The notes under the pieces: model-generated | What the model saw: only the letters and a program-made list of their open reading frames with translations | Database searches by the model: none | Told to the model about the DNA's origin: nothing | Part shown: positions 28,815 to 39,695 of the stretch, one piece after another | Layout of the letters: every line of letters starts with the position of its first letter | How positions within the stretch are numbered: position 1 is the first letter of the stretch | Program-made: the position numbers and the translations under genes | Assembly: GCF_001509485.1 (NCBI RefSeq) | Contig: NZ_LLZI01000013.1 | Location: 1 to 64,000, forward strand | Length of the DNA stretch: 64,000 nucleotides | From: Streptomyces sp. NRRL F-4489 | Lineage (GTDB): Bacteria; Actinomycetota; Actinomycetes; Streptomycetales; Streptomycetaceae | Direction of reading: 5' to 3'

Positions 28815-30766
28815 CTAACCTCAAGGCCGTGGAAGGTCTCGACGTACTCACCCGCTCGCTCGCGCGGCGCACCCCCGAACAGCTCGCCGCGCTCCTCATC
28901 CGCCACGCCGAACCGCTCGCCCGGCGCCCCGCGCCCACCGAACTCCGCGGCCTGGCAAGCGCGTTGTGGTCGTACGAAACCCTCCACCACGTGGTGCTGC
29001 ACCTCGACCACCCCCGGCTCCAGATGCTCGCCACCACCGCCCGCATCAGCCGCCGGCGGGCCGCCCGGGACGCCGCCGCGCCCGCCGCCCCCGCCCCCGG
29101 CGCCGACTACCAATCCCTGATGGCCCACCGGCTGTCCTTCCCGCAGCTGGCCACCGAACCGGTCCCGCCGGGGGACATCCGGGCCGCGCTCGGCGCCACC
29201 GACCCCGGCCCCGCCCGGGACGCCGCCGACGCCGCCCTGGACGCCCTGTGCGCCGACGGCCTCGCCGCGCTCACCGACGACGGCGCCGTGGTCCTCCCGC
29301 CGCGCGTCCTCCAGCTCCTGGACGCCCACGACCTCGGCCCGTTCACCCCGCACCCCCCGGCGCCCGCCCCTGAGGACGCCGCCCCGGAGGTCCGCGCAGT
29401 CGCCGTACCCGCCCCACGGACCACACCGGCCGAGGAATCCCAGGCGGCCGCGGCGCGGCTGGCCACCACCATGGAGCGCCTGCTCGACTCCCTGGCCACC
29501 GAGCCCGCCACGCTGCGCAAATCGGGCGGGCTGACCGTCCGCGAGCTCAAGCGGCTCACCAAGGCGGCCGGCGCCACCGAACCGCACACCCGCCTCCTGC
29601 TCGACCTCGCCCTGGCCGCCGGGCTGATCGCGCTGACCCGCAGCCCCTCGGGGATCACCGCGCTGCCCACCACCGCCTACGACGACTGGCTCGCCCGCCC
29701 GCCCGGCGAACGCCTCGCTCCTGTAGTGGCTGCCTGGTACGCCCTCTGGGACATCCCCACCCACACCCCCTTCGGCGAGACCCCGACCGCCCTGGTACGC
29801 GGACACGACCGGCACGCCCCCGCCCTCCGGCACGCCCTCCTGGCCGCCCTCGCCGATGTCCCCCCGGGTGCCGGAGCGCCGCTCCCGCCCCTGCCGCTCC
29901 CCGACGCACCGGAGGACGCGGGCGCCCTCGCACCGCTGCGGCGGCTGCTCCGCACGGCGGACTGGCACCGTCCGCTCGCCGTCACCGAGCAGCCGCTGGC
30001 CGAGGAGCGCGCCGCCCACACCCTCCACGAGGCGGCCGCCCTCGGTCTCACCGCCCACGGCACCCTCACCCCTCTCGGCCGGGCTCTGCTCGCCGGCCCA
30101 CCGCAGCTGGACGAGGCCCTGCGAGACCTGCTCCCGCCGCCCGTCGAACGGGCCCACTTCCAGGCCGACCTGACCGCGGTGGTGGCCGGCCGCCCGGCCC
30201 CGCGGCTCGCCGGACTCCTCGCCTCCGCCGCCGACCGCGAATCCGAGGGGCACGCCGTGACCTGGCGTTTCACCCCCGCATCGGTCCGCCGGGCACTGGA
30301 CACCGGCCACACCGCCGACACCCTCCGGGACGCCCTCGCCGCGGTCTCGGCCACCGGCACCCTGCCGCAGCCCCTCGGCTACCTCCTCACGGACACCGCC
30401 CGCACCCACGGCCGGATGCGGGTCGTGCCCGCCGCCTGCTGCGTCCGCTCCGAAGACCCCGCCCTGATCGCCGAACTCGCCGCCCACCAGGCCCTGCGCC
30501 CGCTGGGCCTGCGGGCCTTGGCCCCGACCGTCCTGGTCAGCGCCCGGCCTCCGGCCGCCACCCTGGAGGCGCTGCGCGCCGCGGGCTACGCCCCCGCTCT
30601 GGAGGCCGACGCCGGTACCGGCACCGCCACCGTCGAACGGCTCGCCGGCCACCGCGCCCCGGTCCCCGGCCCGGTCCGCGACCCGCACGCCCCGCTCGCC
30701 CTCGCCCGGCGCCTCCTGGGACACCCGGCGGAGGGCCGGGGGACCGCCGTTAACGGAGGCGGCTGA
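28811..30766 (+). CDS. Helicase-associated (Helicase_C_3) protein
   Basis: 651 residues, beginning with a helical region (LTRSLARRTPEQLAALLIRH) and ending with the conserved block HAVTWRFTPASVRRALDTGH, VVPAACCVRSEDPALIAEL and APTVLVSARPPAATLEALR that defines this XPB-associated family. It contains no P-loop and is probably not itself a helicase. In many actinobacteria such a gene is next to an XPB-type helicase; here it is instead the third gene of the SNF2-SWIM operon, coupled by ATGA. It is shorter than the family members I recall (more than 750 residues). Role inferred: accessory subunit of the SNF2 motor. Confidence 0.8.
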   Translation: MTNLKAVEGLDVLTRSLARRTPEQLAALLIRHAEPLARRPAPTELRGLASALWSYETLHHVVLHLDHPRLQMLATTARISRRRAARDAAAPAAPAPGADYQSLMAHRLSFPQLATEPVPPGDIRAALGATDPGPARDAADAALDALCADGLAALTDDGAVVLPPRVLQLLDAHDLGPFTPHPPAPAPEDAAPEVRAVAVPAPRTTPAEESQAAAARLATTMERLLDSLATEPATLRKSGGLTVRELKRLTKAAGATEPHTRLLLDLALAAGLIALTRSPSGITALPTTAYDDWLARPPGERLAPVVAAWYALWDIPTHTPFGETPTALVRGHDRHAPALRHALLAALADVPPGAGAPLPPLPLPDAPEDAGALAPLRRLLRTADWHRPLAVTEQPLAEERAAHTLHEAAALGLTAHGTLTPLGRALLAGPPQLDEALRDLLPPPVERAHFQADLTAVVAGRPAPRLAGLLASAADRESEGHAVTWRFTPASVRRALDTGHTADTLRDALAAVSATGTLPQPLGYLLTDTARTHGRMRVVPAACCVRSEDPALIAELAAHQALRPLGLRALAPTVLVSARPPAATLEALRAAGYAPALEADAGTGTATVERLAGHRAPVPGPVRDPHAPLALARRLLGHPAEGRGTAVNGGG

Positions 30767-30986
30767 GCCGGTCCGGGCCGCCCCGGCCACGCGCGCCGGG
30801 GCGTTTCTGTGCGGTGGCCCACTCCTCGTCCACCGCTCCCCGCGCCTCAGCTCAGCGAGGCGGACTGACGCCTTCCGCCGCCCTGTGATCGCTCACCGAG
30901 GACCGAAGACCGACTCTCACCGAATTCGAGCGTTTATGGCCGGATGAGGAGGTGAGCGGCGCTGCCGTGTCCACCGGCACGCCGCA

Positions 30987-31009
30987 TTGTCAGTGGCGTC
31001 AAGTAGCGT
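30987..31009 (+). promoter_or_regulatory. RecA-NDp/PafBC-type promoter of the NLR-like gene
   Basis: TTGTCAGTG (30987-30995), 8 bases, TAGCGT (31004-31009): a perfect consensus match. The predicted start near 31016 gives a leader of about 45 bases before the GTG at 31061. Confidence 0.75.
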
Positions 31010-31060
31010 TTGGTGACAGGGAATCGACCGCAGCGATCGACCGGGGCGGGGGAGCACACG

Positions 31061-33265
31061 GTGGAAGACAACGGGGCGGGCACCGAGCGGGTGCGGAACG
31101 TTTTCAGTGGGACGGCACACGGCCCGCTGATCCAGGCCGGGGTGATCGAGGGCGGTGTGCACCTCGCGCCCCCGCGGCCGGAGCCGCCGGTGCCGCGGCA
31201 GGTGCCGCCCGGCTCACCGCAGTTCGTCGACCGCGAGCCGGTGCTGGCGGAGATCGACGGCTGGGTGGGCGAGGGAGGAGGGATGGCCGTCCTCAGCGGC
31301 CTTCCCGGGGTGGGCAAGAGCGCCACCGTCCGCAGATGGGCGCAGGAGGGGCGCGGCCGCTTCCCGGGCGGCGAGTTCTACGTCGACTTCGCCGAGCTGC
31401 GGGCGCAGGCGGGCGGCGACGTCTCGGCCGGGGTGAGCCGCTGCCTGCGAGCCCTCGGCGTCGAGGATCAGTATCTGCCCGGCACGCTCGGCGAACTGAC
31501 CGCCCTGCTGCGCAGCCTGACGGCGGACAAACGGGTCTTGATGGTGCTCGACGACGTGACCGAGCCGGCCCAGGTCCGGGCGCTGGTGCCGGGCGCCCCC
31601 GGCAGCGTCGTCCTGGCGACCAGCCAGTCGATGCTCGGCGAACTCCTCGATGACGGCGCCCGGCTGATGCCGCTGGAGCCGCTCTCCCCCGAGCACGGGC
31701 TGCAGCTGCTCCGCCGGCTGTGCGGGGAGCAGCGCATCACCGCCGGGGACGAGGACGCGGCCCGGCGCATCGTGGCGAGTTGCGGCGGGCTCCCGGTGGC
31801 CCTCCAGGTCGCCGCCGCCCGGCTGGTGATGCATCCGCGTTTGACGGTCGCCGCGCTGGCCGAGGAACTGGCCGACGACCGGCGCCGGCTCGACGCCCTG
31901 CGCCGGGGAGGGGAGCGACCGGTGTCCGCTGTGCTCACAGTGGCGTACGAGGGCCTGCCGCGGCCCGCCGCGCGGCTGTACCGCCTGCTGGGTCTGCACC
32001 CCGGCCGCCGCTGGGACGCCGCCTCGGCCGCCGCGGCAGCCGGGTGCACGATCGCCGACGCGACCGAGCGGCTCGAGGTCCTGGAGACCGCCAGCCTGAT
32101 CGCGGTGGCCGCCGACGGGCGGTACGAGTTCCATGACCTGGTGCGGCTGCACGCCCGGGAACGGGCCGCCGAGGAGGACGGCGAGGCCGAGCGCACGGCG
32201 GCCGTCGCCCGGGTCGTGGATCATCTCCTCACCCGCGCCGCCCAGGCCGATCTCGCCGTCATGGGCCGCCGGATGCGCATCGGCACGTACACCGACCGGC
32301 TGGGCGAGGCCGACCGGGCCACGGCCTTCGCCGACCGGCAGCAGGCACTGGACTGGCTGGACGTCTGGCGCGCGGAGCTGCTGGCCGCCCAGCAGGCCGC
32401 CGCCGAGCACGGCTGGCACCGGCAGGTCTGGGAGCTGGCCGAGGCGCTGACCGCGCTCTTCCTCAACCGCCGCTACCTCAACGACTGGGTCCGCAGCGGC
32501 GAACTGGGCGCCCGGCACGCCGCCGCGGACGGCCACCCCGCCGCCGAGGCCCGGCTCCGCTCGCTGCTGTCCCGCCCGCTGATGGACCGCGACGAACTCC
32601 GCCGCGCCCGCCGGGAGCTGGAGACCGCCGTCGCCCGGGCCGACGAGTCCGGCCACCCCCTGCTGCGCGCCTCCGTCCGCGAGTTCCACGGCCGCTACTG
32701 GGACCGCTGCGACCCGGCCCGCGCCGTGGCCGTCTACGAGGAGGCGATGGCCTTCTACCGCGCCGCGGGCGACGAACGGGGCATCGCCATCGGGCGCTAC
32801 TTCATGGGCTGCGCCCTGCACGCCGTGGGCCGCACGGCGGAGGCCCGGTCCACGCTCCAGGACGCCTATGACGGCTTCCTCGCCCTCGACGACCGCCGGA
32901 TGGGAGCCCGCGCACTGGCCGCGATCGGCGGCGTCCTGCGCGACTCGGGGCAGAGCGCGGAGGCGGTGGCCGCGCTGGAGGAGGCCGCCGCCATGCTGCG
33001 CGAGCGCGGCGCCGTCCACTACGAGGCCCCGGTCTACGAGACGCTGGCCGAGCTGGCCGAGGAGCGCGGCGACCGCGAGCAATGGCGGTGGTATCTGACG
33101 CGGGCGCTGGAGATATACGAGGCGGGCGGCGGCCCGCGCGCCGTGGATCTGCGCCGCAAGCTGGCGGACGCGGCGAACGGCGACTCGGCGAAGGGGGACG
33201 CGGCGAACGGCGACGCGGCGGACGACGGACCAGCGGACGGCGATGCCGCGGACGGGGACGTCTGA
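31061..33265 (+). CDS. NLR-like STAND NTPase with TPR repeats and N-terminal amyloid-type motif
   Basis: 734 residues. Order: a short N-terminal motif NVFSGTAHGPLIQAG plus GGVHL (residues 13-35), a Pro-rich linker, an NB-ARC domain with P-loop GLPGVGKS (80-87), Walker B RVLMVLDDV, the GLPVAL motif, a winged-helix region (PAARLYRLLGLHPG, FHDLVRLHARERA), then TPR-like helices (AVYEEAMAFYRAAGDERGIAIG) and an Ala/Asp/Gly-rich repetitive tail. The N-terminal motif resembles RHIM/PP-type bacterial amyloid signalling sequences that NLRs use to trigger a partner. GTG at 31061 is chosen for the GGGGCGGGGGAG ribosome site; GTG 31013 is possible. Proposed role: sensor of a cell-death or defence pathway. 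The STAND assignment is firm, the amyloid role inferred. Confidence 0.85.
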   Translation: MEDNGAGTERVRNVFSGTAHGPLIQAGVIEGGVHLAPPRPEPPVPRQVPPGSPQFVDREPVLAEIDGWVGEGGGMAVLSGLPGVGKSATVRRWAQEGRGRFPGGEFYVDFAELRAQAGGDVSAGVSRCLRALGVEDQYLPGTLGELTALLRSLTADKRVLMVLDDVTEPAQVRALVPGAPGSVVLATSQSMLGELLDDGARLMPLEPLSPEHGLQLLRRLCGEQRITAGDEDAARRIVASCGGLPVALQVAAARLVMHPRLTVAALAEELADDRRRLDALRRGGERPVSAVLTVAYEGLPRPAARLYRLLGLHPGRRWDAASAAAAAGCTIADATERLEVLETASLIAVAADGRYEFHDLVRLHARERAAEEDGEAERTAAVARVVDHLLTRAAQADLAVMGRRMRIGTYTDRLGEADRATAFADRQQALDWLDVWRAELLAAQQAAAEHGWHRQVWELAEALTALFLNRRYLNDWVRSGELGARHAAADGHPAAEARLRSLLSRPLMDRDELRRARRELETAVARADESGHPLLRASVREFHGRYWDRCDPARAVAVYEEAMAFYRAAGDERGIAIGRYFMGCALHAVGRTAEARSTLQDAYDGFLALDDRRMGARALAAIGGVLRDSGQSAEAVAALEEAAAMLRERGAVHYEAPVYETLAELAEERGDREQWRWYLTRALEIYEAGGGPRAVDLRRKLADAANGDSAKGDAANGDAADDGPADGDAADGDV

Positions 33266-33298
33266 CGGCAGCCCGGGAGGCGGCCCAGGGAGGGGCCC

Positions 33299-35206
<1,908 letters not shown>

Positions 35207-35326
35207 CGTTCTCCGCAACCCCCTGGTGAGGAACGAGTGCCGGCGGCCCTTCCGCCGGTGATCGGACGTACGTTCCCCGGCCCACCGTAATTCAGGCCGT
35301 TTCCGCGCGGTGCCAAGGGGCCGGTC

Positions 35327-36952
35327 TCAGCCGCCGCCCGGCTTCCGCTTGCCGCCGCCGAACCGCCGTAACCGCAGCGCCGTGGGGCCGAAACCGAGGG
35401 GCCGGGGGAGTCTGCGGGGCGCCTGCTCGGGGCCGGGCGGGCCCGGTACGGCCGGTGGCGGCGCCGCGAGCGCGGCGGCGGCCGAGGGGGTGAACAGGGC
35501 CGGCAGGGTGCTCGGCAGCTCGGCGGGCTCGGAGCCCGGGGGCAGGGCCGCCGGCGCGGCCGCTCCGGACGCCGGGTGGGCTTCGGGCGGCTGCGGCCGG
35601 CAGGCGGCCGGGACGGCGGGCGTGACCACGTCGACATAGGCCCGGCAGACCGGCGGCAGCGCCGCGTCCGGCGCCAGCACTCCGCCCACCGCGCCGCGCA
35701 CGAAGCGGGTCGCCAGCGGCGACCGGGGCACGCCCGACCGCGGCAGCTCCTCGCCGGTGGCCAGCGCCCAGGGCGCGTCGACGAGCCCGCCGATGGTCCG
35801 CTGCACCCGGCGGCCCAGCCCCGGGTCGTCCAGGCCGTGGCGCCGCAGCGCCTCGCGGAGCGCGGCGGCCCCGTGCGCGGCGAGGGACAGCCCCTGCCCG
35901 CAGTCCGGGCGGACCGAGGCCACCGCGCCGCCCAGCGCCAGGAATCCGGTGGGCCAGCGGGACAGCCGCTCGTAGCGGTGGCGGTGGCTGGAGGTGTCGC
36001 GGGTCAGCCGCACCTCGCTGAGCGGTTCCGCGCCGGCGATGAGGTCGCCGATGACCGTGTGCGGGATCCGGCGGGCGAACGGCACGAAGTCGCCGGCACG
36101 TTCGGTGGGCGCGTCGCCGCCCGGGCCGCCGCCGGTGAGGGTGACCAGCCAGCGCCCGCCCTCGATCGGGACGAGGGTCGCCGTCCGGGCCGCCGCGAGG
36201 GGCGGTTCCGGCGCCGGGGCGCCCGCCTCCCCGTTCCGGCGCCGGTCCGAACGGGCGGTGATCACCGGGCAGTTCTCGTAGCCGGCCGGGGCGCGGAAGA
36301 TCCGGGTGGCGCAGACGATGCCGGTATCCCGGACGTCCTCGGCTGCGGCGGGCAGCCCCAGCGCCGCCAGCCGGTCCGGCGTGGTGGAGGAGCGGCCGGT
36401 GGCGTCCACCACGAGATCCGCGTCGAGACGGTACGTTTCGCCGCTGGTGGTGTCCCGGACCCGCACCCCGGTGACGTGCTCGGCGGTCCCGGTCAGCCCT
36501 TCCGCCTCGGTGCCGTCGAGGACCGTCACCCCGGGGAGCGCCGGCACCTGCTCGCGGAGCACCCGGTCGAGCAGATCGCGGGAGCAGGCGAAGACATGGC
36601 GGGTCCGGGCGCGGCGGAGCGGTCGGCCGGGCGGGAGCGGACCGGTTGGTTCCGACGGCATCGCGAGCCGGTGCGCGCCCTCGGCCAGCCAGCGTTCGAC
36701 CGTACCGGGCAGCAGGCTCTCCACGACCCGGGCGCCGTCCGCCGCCAGCAGATGGGCGTGCCGGGGCTGCGGCAGGTCCGTGGGCAGCGCGGGCGTGCGC
36801 GGCAGCCGCTCCCGCTCGACCACGATCACATCGGCGTGCTCCGACAGCGCCGCGGCCGCCAGCATCCCCGTGAAGCCGCCGCCGAGCACCACGGCGAGAT
36901 ACGGGTGGGTGAACTGGAGACCGGCGCTGCTCATCCTGCTCGACGCGTTCAT
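35327..36952 (-). CDS. FAD-dependent oxidoreductase (squalene-epoxidase/monooxygenase-like)
   Basis: 541 residues. FAD-binding Rossmann motif VVLGGGFTGMLAAAALSEHA followed by VIVVERERLPR, the middle motif LVVDATGRSSTTPDRLAALG and the second FAD motif FLALGGAVASVRPDCGQGLSLAAHGAAAL. Homologues act on polyketides, terpenoids or similar lipophilic compounds; the substrate is unknown. The last 110 residues are Pro/Ala-rich and low in complexity, unusual for the family. The ATG at 36952 overlaps the stop of the small upstream gene in the ATGA arrangement, supporting co-translation. Confidence 0.85.
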   Translation of the reverse strand: MNASSRMSSAGLQFTHPYLAVVLGGGFTGMLAAAALSEHADVIVVERERLPRTPALPTDLPQPRHAHLLAADGARVVESLLPGTVERWLAEGAHRLAMPSEPTGPLPPGRPLRRARTRHVFACSRDLLDRVLREQVPALPGVTVLDGTEAEGLTGTAEHVTGVRVRDTTSGETYRLDADLVVDATGRSSTTPDRLAALGLPAAAEDVRDTGIVCATRIFRAPAGYENCPVITARSDRRRNGEAGAPAPEPPLAAARTATLVPIEGGRWLVTLTGGGPGGDAPTERAGDFVPFARRIPHTVIGDLIAGAEPLSEVRLTRDTSSHRHRYERLSRWPTGFLALGGAVASVRPDCGQGLSLAAHGAAALREALRRHGLDDPGLGRRVQRTIGGLVDAPWALATGEELPRSGVPRSPLATRFVRGAVGGVLAPDAALPPVCRAYVDVVTPAVPAACRPQPPEAHPASGAAAPAALPPGSEPAELPSTLPALFTPSAAAALAAPPPAVPGPPGPEQAPRRLPRPLGFGPTALRLRRFGGGKRKPGGG

Positions 36953-37221
36953 GGGCGGTCCCTTTCTCGGCGGTGGCGCGCGAATCCCGGACCGGGCCGG
37001 GCCGCGTCCAGAAAGGGCGGAGCGGCGTACGGCCGGGAGCGGCGGCGCGCGGCGGCGATGACGGCGTCGGTGGCGGCGGTGACGCGCGCCGTCAGCGACG
37101 GCAGGGAAGCGGACGCGGTCCGCAGCAGGCGCACGGGCGCCGGTGGCAGAGGCAGCGCGCGTTGCGGGTCCCGGCAGGCCGGCGCGAACGCCGGCCTGCC
37201 GCCCCCCGATTTCCCCATCAT
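36949..37221 (-). CDS. Small basic protein, coupled to the flavoprotein gene
   Basis: 90 residues beginning MMGKSGGG with a good ribosome site (GAGGGGG, four bases before ATG). Rich in Arg, Ala and Pro; a possible helix PSLTARVTAATDAVIAAARRR in the middle. No family recognised. Support comes from the ribosome site and from the four-base ATGA overlap with the next gene. It could still be a leader frame that serves only translation coupling. Confidence 0.45.
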   Translation of the reverse strand: MMGKSGGGRPAFAPACRDPQRALPLPPAPVRLLRTASASLPSLTARVTAATDAVIAAARRRSRPYAAPPFLDAARPGPGFARHRRERDRP

Positions 37222-37675
37222 GATTCCCCCTCAGGCCGTGCCCGCCGTGCCGCGGCCCGGTCCGCGTCCCCCGCCACCGTCCGCCCGGGTCACCGGGCGG
37301 ACCGGGCCGGCACCGCTGCCTCGCACGCCGTGCCCTGCCCTTGGGGACGCGGCCGCCGCCTCTCGCCAACGGCGGACACACGTCCGGATCGTAGGCGGCG
37401 TCGATCACTTCCGGTAGCCGGACGCGAGTGAGGGATGTGTGGGAGCCACCCGCCGTATACCGCCGGGTAGATCTACAGCAAAACGGCGCAATGGGTGGAA
37501 AACGACTCGCGGTTTTCTCGCGACACGAGAAAACCCGGGGGAAACCGGCGCACGGAAGAGACCGCCGGACCCCGAATGTCCGGAGCATTGGCGCGAATTG
37601 ATCGGGGAGCGGCGCACCGGCGGCAGCCATGCCTACCCTGTGCGGACACCGCACCGGAGAACCAGAGGGAGAGTC
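37222..37675. other. Intergenic region between the flavoprotein operon and the quinone oxidoreductase-like gene
   Basis: No convincing gene in 454 bases between the divergent genes. It contains the perfect inverted repeat at 37511-37535 in an A/T-richer stretch (about 37470-37540), probably the promoter-operator area for one or both directions. Confidence 0.5.
37511..37535. promoter_or_regulatory. Perfect inverted repeat, candidate operator
   Basis: GGTTTTCTCG, five bases, CGAGAAAACC: 10-base perfect arms in a divergent intergenic region. No T run follows on either side, so an operator is more likely than a terminator. The regulator is not known; the IclR-type gene at 38708 is one candidate. 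Confidence 0.5.
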
Positions 37676-38620
37676 GTGCGCGCGATCGTGATGCGGGAAT
37701 TCGGCGGCCCGGACGTGCTCCGGCTGGAGGACGCCCCCGAACCGGCGCCCCGCGCCGGGCACGCACTGGTCGACGTCACCCTGGCCGGCGTCAACTACGC
37801 CGATGTGCACGTACGGGGCGACACCTACCTCGCCCCCGTCGACCTGCCCTACATACCGGGCAACGAGGTCGTGGGCACCACCGGCGACGGGCGGCGGGTG
37901 GTCGGCCTGACCCGCGGCGGCGGATACGCGCAGCGGGCGCTGCTGCACCGCCGCGTCACCTGGGAGATACCCGACGCCCTCACCGACGCGCAGGCGGTCG
38001 CGCTGGCACTCCAGGGCAACAGCGCCTGGCACCTGCTGTTCACCGCGCTGCGCCTCACCGAGGGGGAGACCGTCGTCGTACCGGCCGCCGCCGGCGGGGT
38101 CGGCTCGCTGGCCGTCCAGCTCGCCGCGCGGGCCGGCGCGAAGGTCATCGCCCTGGCCGGCTCCCCGGACAAGCGCCGCCTCGCCCTCGACCTCGGCGCG
38201 CACGCGGCCGTCGACTCCACCGCCGAGGACCTCACCGAGCGCATCCTGGACGCGGCCGGCGGGCCCGTCCAGACGGCACTGGAGATGACCGGCGGCGCCA
38301 CCTTCGCCCGGACCCTGGCCGCCGTCGCGCCGCGCGGCCGGCTCGCGGTCTACGGCTTCGCCGGCGGCGAACTGGCGAGCGTCTCCACCCGCGAGCTGAT
38401 GGAGCGCTCGCTGACCGTCTCCGGCTTCTGGCTGCCCCAGCTCTACGCGGACCGCACGGCGCTGCCGACGTCCATGCGGGCGCTCTTCGACGCCGTCGCC
38501 GACGGCAGCCTCACACCGCTGACCGGCACCACCTACCCGCTCGGGGACGCGGCGCGGGCCCACCGCGACCTCGCCGCCCGCACCCCGACCGGGAAACTCG
38601 CCCTCGACGTCACCCGCTGA
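37676..38620 (+). CDS. Quinone oxidoreductase-like (zinc-type MDR) protein
   Basis: 314 residues of the medium-chain dehydrogenase/reductase superfamily. N-terminal GroES-like domain (VRAIVMREFGGPDVLRLEDA, NYADVHVRGDTY, PYIPGNEVVGT) and an NAD(P)H-binding Rossmann domain with VVVPAAAGGVGSLAVQLAAR. The catalytic and structural zinc Cys clusters of alcohol dehydrogenases are absent, as in quinone reductases of the Qor type. Likely NADPH-dependent reduction of quinones or enones in the cytoplasm. GTG at 37676 follows GAGGGAGAG. Confidence 0.88.
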   Translation: MRAIVMREFGGPDVLRLEDAPEPAPRAGHALVDVTLAGVNYADVHVRGDTYLAPVDLPYIPGNEVVGTTGDGRRVVGLTRGGGYAQRALLHRRVTWEIPDALTDAQAVALALQGNSAWHLLFTALRLTEGETVVVPAAAGGVGSLAVQLAARAGAKVIALAGSPDKRRLALDLGAHAAVDSTAEDLTERILDAAGGPVQTALEMTGGATFARTLAAVAPRGRLAVYGFAGGELASVSTRELMERSLTVSGFWLPQLYADRTALPTSMRALFDAVADGSLTPLTGTTYPLGDAARAHRDLAARTPTGKLALDVTR

Positions 38621-38707
38621 CACCGGTGCCATCGGGGGCGGGGCGCCCCGTACCGCACACGCCGCGCGCCTTCGGGCGCGGAACACCGCCAGGGGAGAGA
38701 GCACACG

Positions 38708-39592
38708 ATGGGCAATCGCACCGCAGCGCCGCAGTCCACGGCCCCGGAGGCCCCCGCGCCGCCCACCGGCCGGGCATCCGGGAGCGCGGCCGCCGCCGGC
38801 CCCCGGACGTCCGGATCCGGCCATGCCGAGCGGGTCTTCCTCGTCCAGACCGCCTTCGCCGAACTCGGCGGATCCGCCCACGGGCCCGGTGAGATCGCCG
38901 ACTTCACCGGCCTGGACGACTCCGTCGTCTACCGCATCCTGCAATCGGGCGTCTACCAGCGGATCTTCGAGCGCGTGGACCGCGGCCTCTACCGCCTGCG
39001 GACCTCCGCCGCCCAGCTCGCCTTCACGGCCCTGGACCACCGCCTCGACGGCGCCCAGGCGGTCCTGCGCGAGCTGCGCGCGGCCACCGGCAACGGGCTG
39101 GCCTTCCTCTACATGGTGGCGCCGTTCTCCGGGGCGCAGCGGCAGTGCGTCGACATGGCCGTCGGCGACTCCGACCTGGCCGAACTGGGCATGACCCCGC
39201 GCGATGTGCTGTCCGTGACCCGCTCGCTGCGCACCGGCGCCTCCGGGCGCACCATCCTCGCCTACCTCCCCGAGGTCCTCCAGCAGCGCGTCCTGGCCGA
39301 GCCCGTCCCCGAACAGGCCGGTCCCGGCGTCTACCGGGACAACGACGCGCTGCTGGCCTCCCTGGCCGAGGTCCGCGACGTCGGCTACGCGCTCGGCTAC
39401 GAGGAGTGCATGGCCGGCTGGAACTCCTGTGCCGCGCCGATCATGTGGGACGGCGCCATCATGGGCGCGGTGCTGCTGCTCAAGCAGAAGTCCGTGATGC
39501 CGAAGGCCCCCGGCGGCGTCATCGAGGCGACGAAGGAGGCGGCGGCCGTCCTCAGCCGCTACGGAGCGGCCCGGCCGGCGATGGAGGGCTGA
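38708..39592 (+). CDS. IclR-type transcriptional regulator
   Basis: 294 residues. A low-complexity N-terminus (first 38 residues) is followed by a winged helix (RVFLVQTAFAELGGSAHGPGEIADFTGLDDSVVYRILQ) and an IclR-like effector domain (about 110-285) with SLRTGASGRTILAYLPEVL and LASLAEVRDVGYALGYEECMAG, then WNSCAAPIMWDGAIMGAVLLL. IclR proteins are usually repressors or activators responding to small aromatic or aliphatic acids. The neighbouring oxidoreductase 88 bases upstream may be its target. Confidence 0.82.
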   Translation: MGNRTAAPQSTAPEAPAPPTGRASGSAAAAGPRTSGSGHAERVFLVQTAFAELGGSAHGPGEIADFTGLDDSVVYRILQSGVYQRIFERVDRGLYRLRTSAAQLAFTALDHRLDGAQAVLRELRAATGNGLAFLYMVAPFSGAQRQCVDMAVGDSDLAELGMTPRDVLSVTRSLRTGASGRTILAYLPEVLQQRVLAEPVPEQAGPGVYRDNDALLASLAEVRDVGYALGYEECMAGWNSCAAPIMWDGAIMGAVLLLKQKSVMPKAPGGVIEATKEAAAVLSRYGAARPAMEG

Positions 39593-39695
39593 CACCCGGC
39601 CGCCCCGCCCGGCCGGGCGGGTGTTCAGGAGGCGGTGCGCTTCTCTACCGTGGCACCGTGCGCGGCACCTCGCGCACCACGCACAAGGGGGTCCG

